Made by a program: the position numbers and the translations under genes. 64,000 nucleotides of DNA from Dyadobacter koreensis (GTDB lineage Bacteria > Bacteroidota > Bacteroidia > Cytophagales > Spirosomataceae), in the NCBI RefSeq assembly GCF_900108855.1, contig NZ_FNXY01000011.1, positions 1-64,000 of the forward strand, written 5' to 3'. Shown piece after piece: positions 53,845 to 62,640 of this stretch. Below the pieces are notes generated by a model, which was not told the origin of the DNA, made no database searches, and was given only the letters and a program-made list of their open reading frames with translations. Each line of letters opens with the position of its first letter. Position 1 is the stretch's first letter.

Positions 53845-53877
53845 GATCTGAATCACATTTGGTTCAGATCGTTTTTT
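53845..53877 (+). terminator. Terminator of the kinase/redox operon
   Basis: Perfect 8-base arms gatctgaa / ttcagatc with a 10-base loop are followed by GTTTTTTG. It lies 18 bases past the ZnF-UBP stop. Confidence 0.85.
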
Positions 53878-54023
53878 GTTCGCTCATTAAGAACCCCGAA
53901 ACAGATGAAAGCATTAGAGAAAAAAGTATGTGCGGCGAAATTGAAGTAGATACTCCAATAATTTTAAGACTTTATAACAATCCTGAAAATTGGGACAGGA
54001 CACCATTCTGACTTGTAACAACG

Positions 54024-57000
54024 CTACAATAATCCAAGCAAATCTCCTTTGCTCAGCGATTTCAAAATAGAAGCATCAGTCTTTACGATATCATTCGCCA
54101 GATCCCTTTTTGATTCCTGCATTTTCATGATTTTTTCTTCAACCGTATCCGGACATATCAAACGAACGGCGACCACATTTTTCTTCTGACCAATCCGGTA
54201 ACTCCTGTCAATGGCCTGGTTTTCGACAGCAGGATTCCACCAGGGGTCAATAAGGTAAACGTAGTCCGCTTCTGTTAAATTAAGGCCCACACCTCCGGCT
54301 TTTAAACTGATTAGAAACACGCGCACATCGGCATTATTCTGGAAGGAGTTTACTTTTTCAGAACGATTTTTTGTTTGTCCGGTGAGATACTCAAAAGATA
54401 TATTCCTTGCAACCAGCTCCCTTTTTACCAGGTCCAGCATTTTTACAAATTGAGAAAAAACCAGGATTTTGTGTTGCGGCGCTTTGGATTCAATCTGTTC
54501 GATCAAAACTTCGATCTTGGCCGACGAATCGCCATAATATTCTTCATCATTGATCAAAGACGGGGAGTTGCAGATTTGTCTTAGTTTAGTCAGTCCGGCC
54601 AGAATGTTCATGCTATCACGCGATAAATCTCCTTCCTGTTTTGTCAGGAGGAAATTTCTGAATTCGTTCGCGTATGAATCGTATACCTTGCGCTGCTCCG
54701 CGCCCATTTCGCAATAAATAACCATCTCGGTTTTCTCCGGTAATTCTGTTGCAACCTGTTGTTTTGTTCTTCTTAAAATGAAAGGATTGACTTTTTTTTG
54801 CAATTCCCGGGCGCGTTTACTGTCCTCAAATCGATCAATCGGAATCGCGTAATGATTTTTAAATTGAATTTTACTACCTAGCAAACCAGGGCACGCAAAA
54901 GAAAGCTGCCCATACAGATCAAAAGTATTATTCTCAATCGGCGTTCCGGTAAGGACAATTTTATTTCTGGAATGAAGTAATCTCGCTGCTTTATAACGCT
55001 GCGATTCAGGATTTTTTATTGCCTGCGACTCATCAAGAAATATATAATTAAAACGGTATTCTTTCAGAAATTTCACGTCTGAAAGCAACGTTCCATAAGA
55101 AGTTAAAACGATTTCGAACTGGTCAAATTCCTTATGATCTTTTACCCGGTTTGATCCATAAACGGTGTGGATTTTTATGGAGGGAGCAAACTTTTGAACC
55201 TCAGCCTGCCAGTTGAAAATCAGCGAAGTAGGGACAATAATTAAGTTCGTATTCTGATAACCTTTGTTTCTCTGAGATAAAATAAATGCAATAATCTGGA
55301 TGGTTTTTCCCAAACCCATATCATCTGCAAGGCAGCCTCCAAAACCGAATTCATCCAGGAAATTTAGCCAGTTTAACCCCTCTTTCTGATATTCGCGCAG
55401 GGAAGCATGCAAATCTTTTGGTACTTCGACTGGCTTGATCGATTCAAAATCTGTGAACTTAGAAACATACAACATCAACTCATTTTTCACAGGCTGGCTT
55501 AAAACTTCATCCTCATATAATTCGAGAATATCGGAAAAATTAATCTTGGGCGTACGAATTTCTTCACCTACAATTTCGCCCGTTTCAAAATATTTAGCAA
55601 ATTTTTCAATCCACTCACCAGGCAAAATACCCAGCGAACCGTCGCCAAGCTGGACAAATTTATTTTTATTACGAATTGATTTATGCAGATGTTTCAATGA
55701 TACCGCCTCCTTGCCGAATTTAACCTGAATCCGGGTATTAAACCAATCCGTTCCGCTGTTTATGCTCAATGAAACTGTTGCCTTATTCTGATTTAATCTG
55801 TTGTCTTTTAATTCATTGAATCCAAGAATGGTTATGTTTTGATTTTGCCATTCTTCAAATGCATCGAGAAACCAGCCTTCATCTAAAAATCTTGTTTTGC
55901 TTAAATAAAAATGGTCTGCACCAAGCTGATCGTAAAAATCAGGATGTTGCCGCAGCAAAGTTGCCGTAAACTGAACTTCCAGATCTTCATCACGTTCTAC
56001 TGTGAACGGTCGCCCTTTACTGTCAGTTGAATAAATCTGCTTTTTTGAAAGAACAGGAATTTCAACATTCCCATATCGCATGACAGGCGTTATCAGAATG
56101 TAATTATCCAGATCAGAAAGATAGATCAACTGCTCATTTTCTCTTTCGAAGCCATTTTCCTGACGTTGTTTTTGGGTTGCTGGTTTTAGGTAAGCATATG
56201 TGACCCGAATTTTGTCCTCTACCTTTGAGAGAATGGAGTTTTGAAACTCCTCAAACTTGCTGTCATGGACAAGGATTTTATTATTATTCTGTTTGAAAAA
56301 CTCAATCACACGCAAAATATCAGGATTTTCCACCAGATGCATCGTGTCATTGATCATCACAAAATAACTATATCTTATTTTAAGAATTTCAAGCGCAAAG
56401 GGCTTGCCATCTACAATCAGCTGTCCGGAAACTTCATGAAATTTATCTTTGACATCAACCAGTAAATGCAGATCAACAGGTAAAGTTCGCATTTGGACCG
56501 GAATTAATGAGGCTGCGGAAATACTTTCCGAAACTTTGATGTCGTGGTAATATACCGGCAGTTTAAGTGGATTTTTTACAAGCGATTTCAATCCGTCAAT
56601 ATCAGAGTCAGATTTGCCGGAACGGTATTGATTTTGAAATTTCGAAACGCCGGTGTAAAATTTCAATTCCTCCGCGTTGTCCAGCTTCCATATAAAATCA
56701 AGTGGATTAATAGACGTCAGCGGATTCTTTAACTTTCCGTCTCTTGTTGTTTGTGCTTCAAATAGTCCGACATAAAAATGATCATAATATTTATGCTGCC
56801 CGAAAACGATAATCATTTTCAAAATCTCTTTTGAAACTGGCTTCTTTGGTAGGAGCGGATTTGGTTTTGGAACCAGATTATCCTTTAAATACGTCTTAGT
56901 TGCTTCATTAACCGCAAAAAGCTGTTTCAGTTTTGGTTTTATTTCAACCGATTTATTTGCATGCTCCAACCGGAAATAATCATCAAGATTACTTTCTTTT

Positions 57001-57416
57001 TCCAGACCATAATCGATTGCAATAAATTTAATTTGGGCGAGACGAAGGTTGTCATCAAAGAAGATACGAAGGTCCTTACGATCCATCACATTATATAACA
57101 CTTGGATCTGATGCTCACACGGCGTTTTTTTCTCCGCGCTGCACGGACAGGAAAGTGTAACAGAGTTTTCGGATTGTTTGATCGAAACAATCAGGTCCAT
57201 TGTCACCGAAGGAATAGAAAAAGTAGCAAAATTAACTTCGATAACCTTTGGTAATATGTCAAAAAAACCTCGCCTACCTGTTTCTGTCAGAGAAGAGCTG
57301 TATTTCAGCAGGAAAGCATGATCCAATGCAGTAATGTTAAAATTCTCGAATATATAGTCGTTCCTATGATATTTTAACTCCTTGATCCGCTCGATTATAC
57401 CTGGTTTTTTCAGCAT
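54024..57416 (-). CDS. SWIM zinc-finger SNF2-family helicase
   Basis: 1130 residues. An N-terminal SWIM zinc finger (CPC...CEHQ, near residue 95-110) is followed by a long non-conserved region. The SNF2 motor starts near residue 670: LREYQKEGLNWLNFL, ADDMGLGKTIQ (Walker A), DESQAIKN (DExx box), LTGTPIENN, and in lobe 2 KILVFSQFVKMLD, LISLKAGGVGLNLTEADYV and DRSYRIGQ. It is a DNA-dependent ATPase, probably in transcription, repair or chromosome maintenance. Common as a lone chromosomal gene in Bacteroidetes; no restriction or defence genes are next to it. Confidence 0.94.
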   Translation of the reverse strand: MLKKPGIIERIKELKYHRNDYIFENFNITALDHAFLLKYSSSLTETGRRGFFDILPKVIEVNFATFSIPSVTMDLIVSIKQSENSVTLSCPCSAEKKTPCEHQIQVLYNVMDRKDLRIFFDDNLRLAQIKFIAIDYGLEKESNLDDYFRLEHANKSVEIKPKLKQLFAVNEATKTYLKDNLVPKPNPLLPKKPVSKEILKMIIVFGQHKYYDHFYVGLFEAQTTRDGKLKNPLTSINPLDFIWKLDNAEELKFYTGVSKFQNQYRSGKSDSDIDGLKSLVKNPLKLPVYYHDIKVSESISAASLIPVQMRTLPVDLHLLVDVKDKFHEVSGQLIVDGKPFALEILKIRYSYFVMINDTMHLVENPDILRVIEFFKQNNNKILVHDSKFEEFQNSILSKVEDKIRVTYAYLKPATQKQRQENGFERENEQLIYLSDLDNYILITPVMRYGNVEIPVLSKKQIYSTDSKGRPFTVERDEDLEVQFTATLLRQHPDFYDQLGADHFYLSKTRFLDEGWFLDAFEEWQNQNITILGFNELKDNRLNQNKATVSLSINSGTDWFNTRIQVKFGKEAVSLKHLHKSIRNKNKFVQLGDGSLGILPGEWIEKFAKYFETGEIVGEEIRTPKINFSDILELYEDEVLSQPVKNELMLYVSKFTDFESIKPVEVPKDLHASLREYQKEGLNWLNFLDEFGFGGCLADDMGLGKTIQIIAFILSQRNKGYQNTNLIIVPTSLIFNWQAEVQKFAPSIKIHTVYGSNRVKDHKEFDQFEIVLTSYGTLLSDVKFLKEYRFNYIFLDESQAIKNPESQRYKAARLLHSRNKIVLTGTPIENNTFDLYGQLSFACPGLLGSKIQFKNHYAIPIDRFEDSKRARELQKKVNPFILRRTKQQVATELPEKTEMVIYCEMGAEQRKVYDSYANEFRNFLLTKQEGDLSRDSMNILAGLTKLRQICNSPSLINDEEYYGDSSAKIEVLIEQIESKAPQHKILVFSQFVKMLDLVKRELVARNISFEYLTGQTKNRSEKVNSFQNNADVRVFLISLKAGGVGLNLTEADYVYLIDPWWNPAVENQAIDRSYRIGQKKNVVAVRLICPDTVEEKIMKMQESKRDLANDIVKTDASILKSLSKGDLLGLL

Positions 57417-57610
57417 TCTTTTTTAATTCCTTTGGTTAAATACAACTGGAATGTTGTCTCCAATGGTTGAAATTAACTTTATTTGAAGAAAATATAAGCA
57501 CCCGAAACGTGTTAATGTAATAAATGAGCAATCGAAACGACCACAGATTCCTGCCTATAAGATCTGGTTTTTTGGCAGCCCGGCCGTTGGCATCACAGTA
57601 AAATTCCGTT

Positions 57611-58444
57611 ATGAGAAAGTTTAATCGTACCCGTTTTTCCTATTTATCCGCATTTTTTCTTCTTATTATTTGCCACCTTTCATATAGCCAACAGGTAGGT
57701 ACAGACAGCGTCGCTGTTGCAGATTCAAATGCTGTGGCTGCTAGTCCCAAAGATACGGTTGCCGCTCCGCCAGTTGTTTTCAAGCTGGATACGATAACTT
57801 ATCGCTTTATCGGAGATGGTAATTTTACGAGAGGGAATGTAAACCGTAGTTTAATGGTGCTTCGTGCAGAAATTATTGCCACGGGTCCTGTTCTTTCCAT
57901 AGCCACAAATCCGAGATTTACTTATGGACGCCAAAATGGAATTCTGGCAGAGCGAGACTCCTACATGGACTTATTCGTCGATGTTTTCAAGAAAAGAAAA
58001 ACGTATGTTTTTGGCCTGGGGACACTGGAAACCAGCAACCTTCGTGGTATCACGCTACGGGTTATGGGCGGTGCAGGTATTGGTTACAGGTTGTTGAGTA
58101 CTGAAAAAAATAAAATTTTGCTGACAAACGCGCTTGTTCATGAATCAACCAACTTCCGTGAACTTCCTACAAAAAGTATTCAGCGTAATTCTTTCCGTGT
58201 GAAAGGAAAACACTCTTTTGCAAAAGACAGGTTCAGAATCAATCACATCACTTTTGTTCAGCCTGCCATAACGGATATTTCCAACCTGCGTTGGAATACG
58301 GTAATCTCCCTGGAATTTCCTGTAAACAAATGGGTAGCACTCAGATCAAGTTATGAAAATTCTTATGAGAGTCTGGTGGAAGCAGGGAGAAAAAGAAATG
58401 ATTCCCGTGTAACTTTTGGAATTTCAGTTGGAAACAGACAGTAG
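57611..58444 (+). CDS. DUF481-like outer membrane beta-barrel protein
   Basis: 277 residues. A signal peptide (LLIICHLSYSQQ, about residue 27), then a Val/Ala/Asp-rich linker (30-55), then a beta-barrel with strands at regular spacing (TITYRFIGDGNFTRGNVNRSLM...; SYMDLFVDVFKKRKTYVFGLG; NTVISLEFPVNKWVALRSSYENSY). DUF481/YdiY-like proteins are small outer-membrane porin-like proteins without known substrate. Confidence 0.82.
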   Translation: MRKFNRTRFSYLSAFFLLIICHLSYSQQVGTDSVAVADSNAVAASPKDTVAAPPVVFKLDTITYRFIGDGNFTRGNVNRSLMVLRAEIIATGPVLSIATNPRFTYGRQNGILAERDSYMDLFVDVFKKRKTYVFGLGTLETSNLRGITLRVMGGAGIGYRLLSTEKNKILLTNALVHESTNFRELPTKSIQRNSFRVKGKHSFAKDRFRINHITFVQPAITDISNLRWNTVISLEFPVNKWVALRSSYENSYESLVEAGRKRNDSRVTFGISVGNRQ

Positions 58445-58596
58445 GTATACAGGTCCGTTGCCGCAAGATGTAAGAATCAAATAAAAAATATACAGAATAG
58501 CAGAGAACAATTCTGACAAGGTAGGTATAGTGCTTTCTATGGCGTATTTTGTTATCAGGATACGCTATTTTCATTATTTCTTTTTTATTCTCTCTT

Positions 58597-59505
58597 ATGA
58601 AAAAATATACGACCGGGTTTTTTATCTGCGTTCTGCTAGCCGGAATACAATCTTTTGCTCAAACCCCTATTACGATCAGCGAAACTCCGACGCGACATGG
58701 TCCTGAAAAAGGGTCCCTGATTATTATTGGAGGCGGAGGAGCTACACCTGAAATCTGGAATAAATTTGTAGAGCTGGCAGGCGGAAAAGAGAATGCGAAA
58801 ATCGTGGTTATTACTGCCGCAGCCGGAGATTCCTCAGTGTATAAATCCGATGGTGTTGAGTTGGTAAAAAGGGAAACGGGTATCAAAAACGTGACGATGC
58901 TACATACCAGCAGTCTGACGGAAGCCAACAGTGAAAAATTTATAGCACCCATTAAAGCTGCTACCGGTATTTATTTTGTCGGAGGCAGACAGTGGAGGAT
59001 CGCCGATTCTTATCTGAATACGTTAACCCATAAGGCATTCCAGGAAGTTTTGGAAAGAGGAGGAGTGATTTCCGGAACGTCTGCGGGAGCCAGTATTCAG
59101 GGATCATTTCTTTGGAGAGGTGATACAAAAGGCGCTCATATCCTGGTTGGTGATCACACTCAGGGCATTGGCTTTTTAAAAAATTCAGCAATCGACCAGC
59201 ATTTATTACGACGAAATCGCCAGTTTGATCTAGTTGAATTTATTCGCCGTTCGCCGGAAATAATCGGGATCGGTCTGGATGAAGCGACAGCAATAATCGT
59301 TCAGAAAGATGTATTCGAAGTTGTTGGCCGTTCTTATGTTGCTGTTTACGATTACAACACGATCGTTGCTCCAAGAGAGCGAAAGTTTTCAGATGGCAAT
59401 GGTCCGGAAACCAATTTTCAGGGCCCATTTTTCTTTTTGAAACAAGGCCAGAAATATGACCTTAAAGAACGAAAAGTAATCCCGGACAGTCCTGTAAAAG
59501 AATGA
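58597..59505 (+). CDS. Exported cyanophycinase-like S51 peptidase
   Basis: 302 residues from ATG 58597 (MKKYTTGFFICVLLAGIQSFAQ, signal peptide); a longer frame begins at 58549. S51 motifs: LIIIGGGGATPE, VITAAAGD, GIYFVGGRQWRI, the nucleophile block GTSAGASIQGSFLWRGD, DQHLLRRNRQFDLVEF and GIGLDEATAIIV. Cyanophycinases cleave beta-Asp-Arg dipeptides; extracellular forms scavenge cyanophycin, and related enzymes cut isoaspartyl peptides. No cyanophycin synthetase is here, so a scavenging or peptide-turnover role is likely. Confidence 0.9.
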   Translation: MKKYTTGFFICVLLAGIQSFAQTPITISETPTRHGPEKGSLIIIGGGGATPEIWNKFVELAGGKENAKIVVITAAAGDSSVYKSDGVELVKRETGIKNVTMLHTSSLTEANSEKFIAPIKAATGIYFVGGRQWRIADSYLNTLTHKAFQEVLERGGVISGTSAGASIQGSFLWRGDTKGAHILVGDHTQGIGFLKNSAIDQHLLRRNRQFDLVEFIRRSPEIIGIGLDEATAIIVQKDVFEVVGRSYVAVYDYNTIVAPRERKFSDGNGPETNFQGPFFFLKQGQKYDLKERKVIPDSPVKE

Positions 59506-59802
59506 ACAGGTAAAAAATAGGCAGAAAAAATGATTACCGGGTATTGAGAATTTTTCTCATAAAAATAATATCATTAAAAAAATCAAAAGCTGTGCGCCGA
59601 AAACCACATTTATATTTTTAATCACTTCGGAAAATTGACCAATACAGCGTTATATTCATTATTGTTAGTCAGGATTTATTTTTCGAAGGAAGTCTTAAAA
59701 TCGTTCGCTGTTGCTTTCTTGTCTGTAATTAGATTTCAAGGAAATTTTGTTAGAAATTTGACTTTTATCGAATAACTGATTTTCAAACCTAACCCTTATC
59801 AA
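59506..59802. other. 297-base gap without a gene
   Basis: AT-rich spacer before the GH18 gene. No clear promoter, hairpin or small frame could be supported. Confidence 0.4.
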
Positions 59803-60972
59803 ATGACTTCATTGTTTAAAAACTTAGCATTGCGAAAGACATTCACATTTCTTTTTGCCGGAATCGCATTGAGTGCTGCCATTATTTCATGTGGTCAAAA
59901 AGAAAAAGCAGCAGAAAAAACCACGAAATCGAAACCTGTGATTATTGGCTACGTCGGAGGTTTTCATGGGCTTGTCAATACCGATGAAATCAAGGCCAAT
60001 CAGCTGACGCATATCAATTATGCGTTCGTGAATGTGCAGGATGGAAAGGCGTTTCTTACAAATGAGAAAACAGATTCTACCAATTTTAGAAAACTGAATT
60101 TGTTAAAAAAAATCAATCCTGACCTGAAAATCCTGATTTCTATTGGTGGATGGGCGTGGAGTGAAAACTTTTCTGACGCAGTTTTGACTGATAGTTCAAG
60201 AGCCATATTCGCAAAAAGTTCTGTGGATATTATCAAAAAATACAAACTTGATGGTGTGGATATCGACTGGGAATATCCAGCGATGCCAGGTGAGGAAGGA
60301 AATGTTTTCCGTCCCGAGGATAAAGAAAATTTCACACTGATGTTTGAAGCGATCAGAAAAGAGCTGGATATTCTCGAAAAAGAAGAAGGGCAGAAAAAGC
60401 TGTTAACCACGGCGGTAGCTGGTTGGGAAGAGTTTATTCCACATTCAGAAATGGGTAAAGCGCAGCAATATCTGGACTTCGTGAATCTGATGACTTACGA
60501 TCTTTTTTCAGGTGATACAGTTGTTCATCATGCCGGATTATACGCCACAGATAAATTTAAGACCAGAAAATCAGCAGATAATGGTGTCAAAGCTTATATG
60601 GGCGCGGGTGTTCCTGCTTCGAAAATCGTGTTAGGAATTCCGTTTTATGGCCGCGCATTTACGTTGGGAAAGGACTCAGAAGTCATAATCGGGGAAGTTT
60701 CAGTTTCAAAAGCTTATATCGACGGATATAGCTACATTAAAGACAGTCTGGTTAATAAAAAGGGTTATAAAGAATATCGCGACGACGCAGCGAAAGCTCC
60801 TTTTATCTACAATGAAAAAACAAAGGTCTTTATCGGTTATGATGACGAGAAATCTGTTGCTGAGAAGTGTAAGTATGTCTTGGATAATAAGTTGGGTGGA
60901 GTAATGTTCTGGGAGTATAATTCTGATCCAAAAGGTTATCTGCTGGACGAGATCAATAAATCGCTGAAATGA
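59803..60972 (+). CDS. GH18 family glycoside hydrolase lipoprotein (chitinase-like)
   Basis: 389 residues. Lipobox AIISC (Cys30), then one GH18 TIM barrel (about 45-388). SIGGWAWSENFSDAV and the catalytic LDGVDIDWEYPA (D150 to E157, with acid Glu157) are intact, as are MTYDLFSG and the C-terminal GVMFWEYNSDPKG. It hydrolyses beta-1,4-GlcNAc polymers such as chitin at the cell surface. There is no binding module. It overlaps the ThuA-domain gene by 4 bases (ATGA). Confidence 0.93.
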   Translation: MTSLFKNLALRKTFTFLFAGIALSAAIISCGQKEKAAEKTTKSKPVIIGYVGGFHGLVNTDEIKANQLTHINYAFVNVQDGKAFLTNEKTDSTNFRKLNLLKKINPDLKILISIGGWAWSENFSDAVLTDSSRAIFAKSSVDIIKKYKLDGVDIDWEYPAMPGEEGNVFRPEDKENFTLMFEAIRKELDILEKEEGQKKLLTTAVAGWEEFIPHSEMGKAQQYLDFVNLMTYDLFSGDTVVHHAGLYATDKFKTRKSADNGVKAYMGAGVPASKIVLGIPFYGRAFTLGKDSEVIIGEVSVSKAYIDGYSYIKDSLVNKKGYKEYRDDAAKAPFIYNEKTKVFIGYDDEKSVAEKCKYVLDNKLGGVMFWEYNSDPKGYLLDEINKSLK

Positions 60973-61727
60973 GACCGGTCTTAATCATTATTGGATTATG
61001 TCTGCTGATTAGTAATCTTGCTTATTCCCGGATCAAACCGGTTTTCAAAGTATTGGCCATCGCTGAAAACGGTGGCCACCATATCGAGTATTCAAAGGCA
61101 GCGAAGATATGGATTGACAAGCTGGCAAACGACAATAATTTCAGTGTGGATTACATTGAAAATACGGATAAAATTAATGACGCTTTCTTGTGTCAGTATC
61201 AACTTTTTATCCAGCTGGACTTCCCGCCTTATGCGTGGACACCAACTGCCGGAGCAGCTTTTGAGAAGTACATTAATGAAGGAAGAGGAGGGTGGATCGG
61301 CTTTCATCACGCAACTTTACTGGGAGAATTTGATGGTTATCCTATGTGGAACTGGTTTTCTGAATTTATGGGAGGTGTCCGTTATAAGGATTATATCCCA
61401 ACTTTTGCTTCGGGCAGAGTACATGTCGAAGATAACGCTCATCCGGTAATGAAGGGACTTCCGGCTTCATTCTTCGTAGATATGGAGGAATGGTATACTT
61501 ATGATAAAAGTCCTCGGGCAAATGTTAAAGTGCTGGCCAGCGTCGATGAATCTACTTATAAACCGGATTCAAAAATTAAGATGGGCGATCATCCTGTGAT
61601 ATGGTCTAACCCCAAAATCGCAGGCAGGAATGTTTACATTTTCATGGGGCATTCCCCGGATCTTTTTGAGAATGAAGCGTATAAAACCTTGTTTAAAAAT
61701 GCGATATTCTGGGCAGCAGGAAAATAA
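60969..61727 (+). CDS. Exported ThuA-domain protein
   Basis: 252 residues with an N-terminal signal segment. The ThuA (class I glutamine amidotransferase-like) fold shows AENGGHHIEYSKAAKIW, FEKYINEGRGGWIGFHHATL, HPVMKGLP, DEWY-like MEEWYTYDKSP and GRNVYIFMGHSPDLFENEAYKTLFKNAIFWAAGK. ThuA proteins are linked to sugar use (trehalose utilisation, 3-keto sugars). Translational coupling to the GH18 gene suggests a role in processing its sugar products, which is inference. Confidence 0.9.
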   Translation: MRPVLIIIGLCLLISNLAYSRIKPVFKVLAIAENGGHHIEYSKAAKIWIDKLANDNNFSVDYIENTDKINDAFLCQYQLFIQLDFPPYAWTPTAGAAFEKYINEGRGGWIGFHHATLLGEFDGYPMWNWFSEFMGGVRYKDYIPTFASGRVHVEDNAHPVMKGLPASFFVDMEEWYTYDKSPRANVKVLASVDESTYKPDSKIKMGDHPVIWSNPKIAGRNVYIFMGHSPDLFENEAYKTLFKNAIFWAAGK

Positions 61728-62419
61728 TTTATAAGATTTCTTTCATGAGAACCCTTCATAAGTATCTATATGTTAGAAAATTTCGTGAAGGGTGTTTCCT
61801 TGTTTTGGATTTTATTAGGTAAAAAAATAAACATCATATCTCAATCAGAAGCCGGAATTTACGGATTTTCGTATAATAGGTTTGCAGTGTACTCTTTTGT
61901 AATGCACTACTGCACAAAACTTTGGGGAATAATCTTAGTGTTGAAAAAGTCCCCAATTCAATTGTTAAATCAAAGCATTTTAGTACTTAGTTCATACGGC
62001 GATTTTTAAAATTTCTGACAGCGCAACTTTTCTGTTCCAATCATGATAGTCAAGCGTATTTTTAGTTTCTATCCCTTCGCCCTTTTAGTTCTTAGGCATC
62101 CGATCAATTGGTGAAAGGTTTTACAGGACGTGTAATTTAGCATCAAGACAAATCAATTGAGAACCCGAATTTTCGGGATCAAATTTGCTTTAATCTTCGA
62201 TTTTTTGGAAGAAATGGCAAATTATGTTCTGATTAGTTTGAAGTTGAAATGTTTATACACCAAGCCGTCAAAATGATATTAAAAAGATAGATAGGAAATC
62301 TGCGGATGAAATTGATGCTTTTTTTGTTTGGGCCAAATAAGTTAGAAAGGATGATTGGATAAACTTTATACGCTAGCGTTAGGATAAAATTTTGTTTTTA
62401 AATGCTTGAAAATAAAGAC
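61728..62419. other. Decayed spacer with possible gene relics
   Basis: No intact gene was recognised. On the minus strand, 61992-62102 reads as a protein tail (IETKNTLDYHDWNRKVALSEILKIAV) behind an in-frame stop, which looks like a decayed C-terminus. On the plus strand, 62248-62340 reads PSRQNDIKKIDRKSADEIDAF-type sequence ending in TAA, with a stop directly in front. Both are probably remains of lost genes or of a mobile element; the families are not recognised. Confidence 0.35.
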
Positions 62420-62448
62420 ATGGCTTCTCAGCAAGGAGCCATTTTTTT
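62420..62448 (+). terminator. Orphan terminator
   Basis: Hairpin atggct...agccat with a TCT/AGG extension is followed by seven T. No gene ends just in front of it, so it may belong to the lost gene at 62.2-62.3 kb or to an unrecognised small RNA. Confidence 0.65.
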
Positions 62449-62640
62449 GTGCCCAAAGTTTTGAAATGGGTAACGGTATGGTTTTTGTCTTAGTAGGCGG
62501 GAGGTTTCATCTTCGAAACAAATCTTAACATTTAGTCTAATGTAAACTGAATCAACTAACCTGATTTTACTCACCTGCCACTTATGAACAAATCTCAACG
62601 ATGCCATGAAGCATGTCGCCCCGGGCGCGTGTTCCTGACC

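Noticed and set aside
53928..54011. 27-residue frame (MCGEIEVDTPIILRLYNN...) between the ZnF-UBP and helicase genes
   Set aside because: No ribosome site or promoter; lies behind a terminator and could easily be chance.
54024..57416. SNF2 helicase as part of a defence island
   Set aside because: No nuclease, methylase or other defence gene is adjacent; the architecture fits the common chromosomal SWIM-SNF2 type.
60018..60410. 130-residue minus-strand frame inside the GH18 gene
   Set aside because: Antisense shadow; catalytic motifs are on the plus strand.
61770..62009. 79-residue plus-strand frame behind the ThuA gene
   Set aside because: No motif, and it overlaps a better protein-like relic on the minus strand.
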